NCBI GenBank assembly: GCA_003248315.1
Contig: QKWM01000004.1
Location: 4,461,001-4,525,000, forward strand
Direction: 5' to 3'
Source of the DNA: Streptomyces sp. SW4
Lineage (GTDB): Bacteria > Actinomycetota > Actinomycetes > Streptomycetales > Streptomycetaceae
Length of the DNA: 64,000 nucleotides
The notes under the pieces are model-generated. The model ran no database searches, had not been told where the DNA came from, and saw only the letters and a program-made list of their open reading frames with translations. Made by a program: the position numbers and the translations under genes. Shown here piece after piece: positions 59,915 through 64,000 of this stretch (positions are counted from its first letter, which is position 1; each line of letters starts with the position of its first letter).

Positions 59915-60168
59915 CGTCCCAGGGCCTGCCAGAGCGCCACCACGAGCGCGCCCACGGCCGTGAGCACCGCGACCGAGGGCAGGGGCCAGCGGGCGTGCTC
60001 CAGGGCGGTCAGCCGTGTGTTCAGATCCTCCAGCTCCTTGGCGGTCTCCTCGGTGCGATGGGAGAGCAGGGCCAGTCCGCCCTCGACGCGGGCGTAGGCC
60101 ACGTCCAGCCGGCGTCGTAACTCTGCGAGTTCTCCCTGGTGGACGGAATGCTCGGGTCCGGCGGTCAC
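59911..60168 (-). CDS. Small coiled-coil membrane protein with a TTA codon
   Basis: 85 residues from GTG 60168, chosen because AGGAG precedes it at 7 bases; the frame extends further upstream but without conserved features. Coiled-coil part (ELRRRLDVAYARVEGGLALL, TEETAKELEDLNTRLTALEH) then one C-terminal transmembrane helix (SVAVLTAVGALVVALWQALG). Leu17 is TTA (60120-60118 on the minus strand). Function unknown. Confidence 0.75.
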   Translation of the reverse strand: MTAGPEHSVHQGELAELRRRLDVAYARVEGGLALLSHRTEETAKELEDLNTRLTALEHARWPLPSVAVLTAVGALVVALWQALGR

Positions 60169-60301
60169 GAAACCGCTCCTTTCCGTGGTCGTCTCACGTC
60201 CCTTGCATGCGCATGCTGAGTCAACTCGCCTGGTGGGCGCATGGGGAGCGTGTGCGAACGGCATATGCGTGCCCGCCGCGCACACGGTGTGTGAACGCCG
60301 A

Positions 60302-60331
60302 GGGCCCGGCACCCGAGGGGGTGCCGGGCCC
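60302..60331 (-). terminator. Terminator after the hydroxyacyl-CoA dehydrogenase gene
   Basis: GGGCCCGGCACCC (60302-60314) / GGGTGCCGGGCCC (60319-60331), perfect 13-bp stem with loop GAGG, 41 bases downstream of the minus-strand stop. Confidence 0.8.
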
Positions 60332-60371
60332 GTCCGACCTCACCGACGGTAATCGGCCAGCGGTGCCGGAA

Positions 60372-61244
60372 TCAGCCGTAGGTGTAGAAACCCGAGCCGC
60401 TCTTGCGGCCGAGGCGGCCGGCGTCGACCATTCGCTGGAGCAGCGGGGGAGCGGCGTACAGCGGCTCCTTGTACTCCTCGTACATCGAGTACGCGACCGA
60501 GGCGACCGTGTCCAGGCCGATGAGGTCGGCCAGCTTCAGCGGGCCCATCGGGTGGGCGCAGCCCATCTCCATGCCGTTGTCGATGTCCTCGCGGCTGGCG
60601 ATGCCCGACTCGAACATCCGGATCGCGGAGAGCAGGTACGGGATCAGCAGCGCGTTGACCACGAAACCGGAGCGGTCCTGGGCCCGGATGGCGTGCTTGC
60701 CGAGCACCTTCTCGGTGAACAGCTGGGCCCGGCTGAGCGTGCCCTCCGAGGTGGTGAGCGCCGGGATCAGCTCGACGAGCTGCTGCACCGGGGCGGGGTT
60801 GAAGAAGTGGATGCCGAGCACCTGGTCCGGGCGCGAGGTCGCGACCGCCAGCTTCACCAGCGGGATGGAGGAGGTGTTGGAGGCGAGGATCGCGTCCGGA
60901 CGGGTCACGATCTGGTCGAGCACCTGGAAGATCTCGGTCTTGACCTGCTCGTTCTCGACGACGGCCTCGATGACCAGGTCACGGTCGGCGAACTCGCCCA
61001 GGTCGGTGGTGAAACCGAGGCGGGCCTGCGTGGCGTCCCGCTCCTCCTCGGTGATCTTGCCGCGCTCGGCGGCCTTGGCCAGGGAGTTGAACAGCCGGGT
61101 CCGGCCGATCTCCAGGGCCTCGCCGGTGGTCTCGGCGACCATCACCTCCAGGCCGGCGCGCGCGCAGACCTCGGCGATGCCCGCCCCCATCTGACCGCAA
61201 CCGACCACTCCGACGCGTGCGATATCTCCCGAGATGCCGGTCAC
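60372..61244 (-). CDS. 3-hydroxybutyryl-CoA dehydrogenase
   Basis: 290 residues, intact. Rossmann motif RVGVVGCGQMGAGIAEVCARAG, then LVIEAVVENEQVKTEIF, ILASNTSSIPLVKLA, GIHFFNPAPVQQLVELI (catalytic His region), RSGFVVNALLIPYL. Oxidises (S)-3-hydroxybutyryl-CoA to acetoacetyl-CoA with NAD(P), in butanoate or polyhydroxybutyrate-type metabolism and precursor supply. It stands alone, with its own terminator. Confidence 0.94.
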   Translation of the reverse strand: MTGISGDIARVGVVGCGQMGAGIAEVCARAGLEVMVAETTGEALEIGRTRLFNSLAKAAERGKITEEERDATQARLGFTTDLGEFADRDLVIEAVVENEQVKTEIFQVLDQIVTRPDAILASNTSSIPLVKLAVATSRPDQVLGIHFFNPAPVQQLVELIPALTTSEGTLSRAQLFTEKVLGKHAIRAQDRSGFVVNALLIPYLLSAIRMFESGIASREDIDNGMEMGCAHPMGPLKLADLIGLDTVASVAYSMYEEYKEPLYAAPPLLQRMVDAGRLGRKSGSGFYTYG

Positions 61245-61416
61245 ATCGTCCCTTTCGCTGTCCTACGGCTGTGGCAGGCCCGCCGGGGTCGCCGGCGTCT
61301 GCTCCGATCGTGCACGTTACCCCCGCGGTGCCCGTGATCGGGCCGCCGGGTCGGGCATGCTGAGGCGCGGAGACGATCCGTGACCGAGCGGATCCGCAGC
61401 GTTGGGAGGTCACTAG

Positions 61417-62710
61417 ATGGGCCGAGTCTCACGACGGGCGTTCGCGGTGGCCGCGCTGTCCGCGCTCACCCTGGCGCCCCGGGCGTCGGCGGCACCCGGA
61501 CACGGCGGCGGGCGGCACCGGAGGGCGGCGGGCAGGCCGGGCCGCGGACGGCGGACGCCGCCGGGCCGGCCCGGCGGGGCGGTGCCGCGGCGACCGAGAT
61601 GCGGGGCATGTGGCTGGCGACCGTCGCCAACCGCGACTGGCCCTCCCGGCCGGGGCTCACCGCGGACGTGCAGCGCCGGGATCTGATCGCCCACCTGGAC
61701 ATGGCGGTGCGCCACCGCCTCAACACGGTGATCTTCCAGGTGCGGCCGACGGCCGACGCCCTGTGGCCGTCACCGCACGAGCCCTGGTCGGAGTACCTGA
61801 CCGGCATCCAGGGCCGCGACCCCGGCTGGGACCCGCTGGGCACGGCGGTGCGCGAGGCCCACGCCCGCGGCCTGGAACTGCACGCCTGGTTCAACCCTAC
61901 CGGGTCGCCGTCCACGCCGACCCGACCCGGCTGGCGGCGTCCCACCCGGCCCGCCGCAACCCCGGCTGGGTGGTGCCCTACGGCGGGAAGCTCTACTACA
62001 ACCCCGGGCTGCCCGAGGTCCGCGCCTTCGTGCAGGAGGCGATGCTCGACGCGGTGCGCCGCTACCCGGTCGACGGCGTCCACTTCGACGACTACTTCTA
62101 CCCGTACCCGGTGGCGGGCCAGACCTTCGACGACAGCGCCGCCTACCGCACCCACGGCTCCGGCAGCCGGGCCGACTGGCGGCGCGGCAACATCGATCTG
62201 CTCGTACGGGAGACGGCGGCCCGCGTCAAGGAGATCCGGCCCACCGCGCAGTTCGGCATCAGCCCCTTCGGCGTGTGGCGCAACGCCGCCAGCGACGCGC
62301 GGGGATCGGCCACGCGGGCCGGCGTCCAGACGTACGACGACCTCTACGCGGACACCCGCAAGTGGGTCGCGGAGGGCTGGATCGACTACGTCGTGCCGCA
62401 GCTGTACTGGCACATCGGCCAGGACGGCGCCGACTACGCGGATCTCGTGCCCTGGTGGGCGGAGGTGGCCAGGGGCAGCCGGACCAGGCTCTACATCGGC
62501 GAGGCCCTGTACAAGGCCGGCGACCCCGCCCAGGCCGACGCCTGGGAGGACGCGGGGGAGCTGTCCCGGCACCTGGCCCTGGCGGCCCGCCACCCGGAGG
62601 TGCGCGGGCACGTGTTCTTCGCCGCGCGGGACATGGCCACCGACCGCGTCGGCGCGATGGCGCGGGTCGCCGCCGACCACTACACGCGGCCGGCCGGCGC
62701 CCCGCGCTGA
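61417..62710 (+). CDS. Secreted GHL10-type glycosyl hydrolase-like protein
   Basis: Expected 431 residues from ATG 61417 with GGGAGG upstream. N-terminal export signal RVSRRAFAVAALSALTLA, with RR suggesting Tat export but no strict SRRxFLK. Core: EMRGMWLATVANRDWPS, LNTVIFQVRPTADALWPS, VDGVHFDDYFYPYPV, QFGISPFGVWRN, WIDYVVPQLYWHIGQ. This is the YngK/DUF187 (GHL10) family, thought to act on cell-surface polysaccharides. Breaks at 61519-61522 and 61895-61897 (HAWFNPYRVAVHADP expected). Confidence 0.88.
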
Positions 62711-62731
62711 ACCCGGGGGCCCGGTGGTCTC

Positions 62732-62926
62732 CTACCGGGTCTCCTCGTGGTGCCGGATCTCGGAGTCGGGGCCGGGGGAGCACACGGCCTCGTGCCCGTC
62801 CTCGAAGCGGACGCGGTACGGAGGGTTGCCCTCCTGGCCCATGACTTCGACGATCTCGGCGACCTTGTCGTGTTGCCCGACGACCCGGCCGTGCTGGACA
62901 AGCTGGTCGCCCACGGTTGCACGCAT
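62732..62926 (-). CDS. DUF1918 protein
   Basis: 64 residues, MRATVGDQLVQHGRVVGQHD. The family is a small SH3-like barrel with the ending YRVRFEDGHEAVCSPGPDSEI. Function unknown; common and often multicopy in actinobacteria. Convergent with the upstream hydrolase gene. Intact. Confidence 0.88.
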   Translation of the reverse strand: MRATVGDQLVQHGRVVGQHDKVAEIVEVMGQEGNPPYRVRFEDGHEAVCSPGPDSEIRHHEETR

Positions 62927-63020
62927 CTGCGGGGCCTCCTCACCAAGTGCGGGAGCAGCGGTCCGTGGCCTCGAGTCTACGGCGCGGACGGCCGGGTGAG
63001 GACCTGCGTGCGCGCACCGC

Positions 63021-63933
63021 TCAGCCTCGCGCCCGCTGCGTCACCGCGATGCACACCAGGACCGCCGCGGCCGTCACAGGGGCGGCCACCGTCAGGTGCT
63101 CGCCCAGGAGGAGCACCGACCACACCAGTGTGAGCAGCGGCTGCGCGAGCTGCAACTGGCTGGCCTTGGGGATGCCGATGGCCGCCATCCCCGGTACCAG
63201 ACGACGAGTCCCAGGAACTGCGAGCCCGCCGCCACCCACAGCAGCCCGGTCACGCTGTGCGCGGTCAGCCGCACCGGCTCCAGCGACAGGGCCACGGCGG
63301 CGGCCGGCACCGCCAGCGGCAGGCACAGCACCAGCGCCCAGCCGATCACCTGCCAGCCCGGCATCACCCGGGCCAGCCGCCCGCCCTCGGTGTACCCGGC
63401 CGCGCACACCAGCAGGGCCGCGAAGAGGTAGGCGTCGGCCGCGGTCAGGGAACCGCCGCTCTGCTGCACGGTGAAGGCGACCACCGCCGCCGCGCCGGCC
63501 AGCGCCGCCAGCCAGAACGTCCGCGACGGCCGGGTGCCCGTGCGCAGGGCGGACAGCAGCGCCGTGGTGAGCGGCAGCAGGCCGACCACGACGGCCGCGT
63601 GCGCCGTGGTCGAGGTCTGCAGCGCCAGCGTGGTCAGCATCGGGAAGCCGACCACGACCCCGGCGGCCACCACCGCCAGGCCCGCCCAGTGCCGGCGGTC
63701 GGGCAGCGGCACGCGCAGGGCCAGCAGACAGCCCCGGCGACGACCGCGGCGAGGACACTGCGCACGGCGACCAGCGACCAGGGCCCGAAGCCCTCCAGGC
63801 CCCATGCCGTGGCGGGGAAGGTGAGCGAGAAGGCGGTGACGCCCAGCGCGGCCTGGAGGGTGCCGAAGGAGCGGCTGTCGGGTCCGCCGACCGCTATCGC
63901 CGCGGGGGCGGTAGCGCTACTCTGTGTTCTCAT
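63021..63933 (-). CDS. EamA/DMT-family transporter
   Basis: Expected 304 residues, ten hydrophobic segments in two EamA repeats (LGVTAFSLTFPATAWGLEGFG ... and GLLWVAAGSQFLGLVVWYRGMAAIGIPKASQLQLAQP). Two single-base losses, 63731-63735 (VVAGGCLLALRVPL expected) and 63189-63192 (VWYRGMAAIG expected). It diverges from a GntR/MocR gene with overlapping start codons. Substrate unknown. Confidence 0.87.
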
Positions 63934-63934
63934 G
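63918..63934. promoter_or_regulatory. Overlapping divergent starts (CATG) with -10 elements
   Basis: Plus strand: TACTCT (63918-63923), 8 bases, ATG 63932. Minus strand: TACGCT ends 5 bases before ATG 63933-63931. Both genes share the CATG at 63931-63934. GTAGCGCTAC (63911-63920) is a perfect 10-base palindrome next to it, and GTAGC recurs at 63947. Confidence 0.6.
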
Positions 63935-64000
63935 CAACAGCGTAGCAGCGCCGGTGACCTGGTGGCCGATCTGCGGAAGGAACTCGACCGCTACTCTCCC
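63932..64000 (+). CDS. GntR/MocR-family regulator (3' truncated)
   Basis: Only 23 codons are present (MQQRSSAGDLVADLRKELDR, then YSP). The pattern matches the start of MocR-type GntR regulators with an aminotransferase-like domain, which often control a divergent EamA or aminotransferase gene. The rest lies outside the window. Confidence 0.6.
   Translation, partial: MQQRSSAGDLVADLRKELDRYSP

Overview
The window is high-GC actinobacterial DNA and almost certainly Streptomyces. It has strong G/C third-position bias, GTG/TTG starts, only three TTA codons in the genes I checked, a complete Pup-proteasome locus, a conservon operon and ethanolamine-type glnA4 genes. From memory, the gene order resembles the proteasome-to-pheST stretch of the S. 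coelicolor chromosome, read in the opposite orientation; I could not run an alignment.

Layout. 1-13801: Pup-proteasome locus (arc ATPase, cut at its 5' end; dop, pup, prcB, prcA; a LacI/MFS pair; pafA; two FKBP prolyl isomerases; pafB, pafC). 13798-18846: a zinc-ribbon protein, a small membrane protein, tatA, tatC and a HelY-type helicase. 19217-23947: conservon (cvnA-B-C-D plus cytochrome P450). 23941-27341: minus-strand genes for a pseudouridine synthase, a siderophore-interacting protein behind iron-box-like repeats, and a 5'-3' exonuclease. 27535-31232: glycine-betaine-type ABC importer. 31672-35058: XRE/cupin regulator, metal-receptor-like protein, TDT transporter, LysR regulator. 35170-41956: gamma-glutamylation pathway for ethanolamine or polyamines. 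41978-48639: DUF2510 protein, PLP enzyme, membrane-anchored partner plus mycosin, SseB and DUF1844 proteins. 49023-50436: infC-rpmI-rplT. 50598-56398: rRNA methyltransferase, sensor kinase, pheS-pheT. 56607-64000: PP2C phosphatase, TPR regulator, Nudix hydrolase, hydroxyacyl-CoA dehydrogenase, GHL10-type secreted hydrolase, DUF1918, EamA transporter, and the first codons of a GntR/MocR gene.

How it fits together. Dop deamidates Pup, PafA attaches it to substrate lysines, Arc unfolds the substrates and PrcAB degrades them. PafBC is the associated WYL-type DNA-damage activator. The conservon is a membrane-proximal module of kinase-like ATPase, roadblock protein, DUF742 protein and GTPase with a dedicated P450. 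The glnA4 cluster holds permease, gamma-glutamyl ligase, two dehydrogenases, a class-I amidotransferase-type hydrolase and a regulator.

Sequence quality. About 55 reading-frame breaks run through otherwise well-conserved genes. Every one I could resolve against the expected protein is the loss of one G or C, nearly always in a G or C run, and none needs an insertion. I read these as assembly or base-calling errors rather than pseudogenes. Each affected gene is given as one CDS over its full expected span, with the break positions noted. I found no insertion sequences, phage genes, CRISPR arrays, tRNAs or rRNAs. No clearly new multi-gene system stands out; the best leads are listed as findings.
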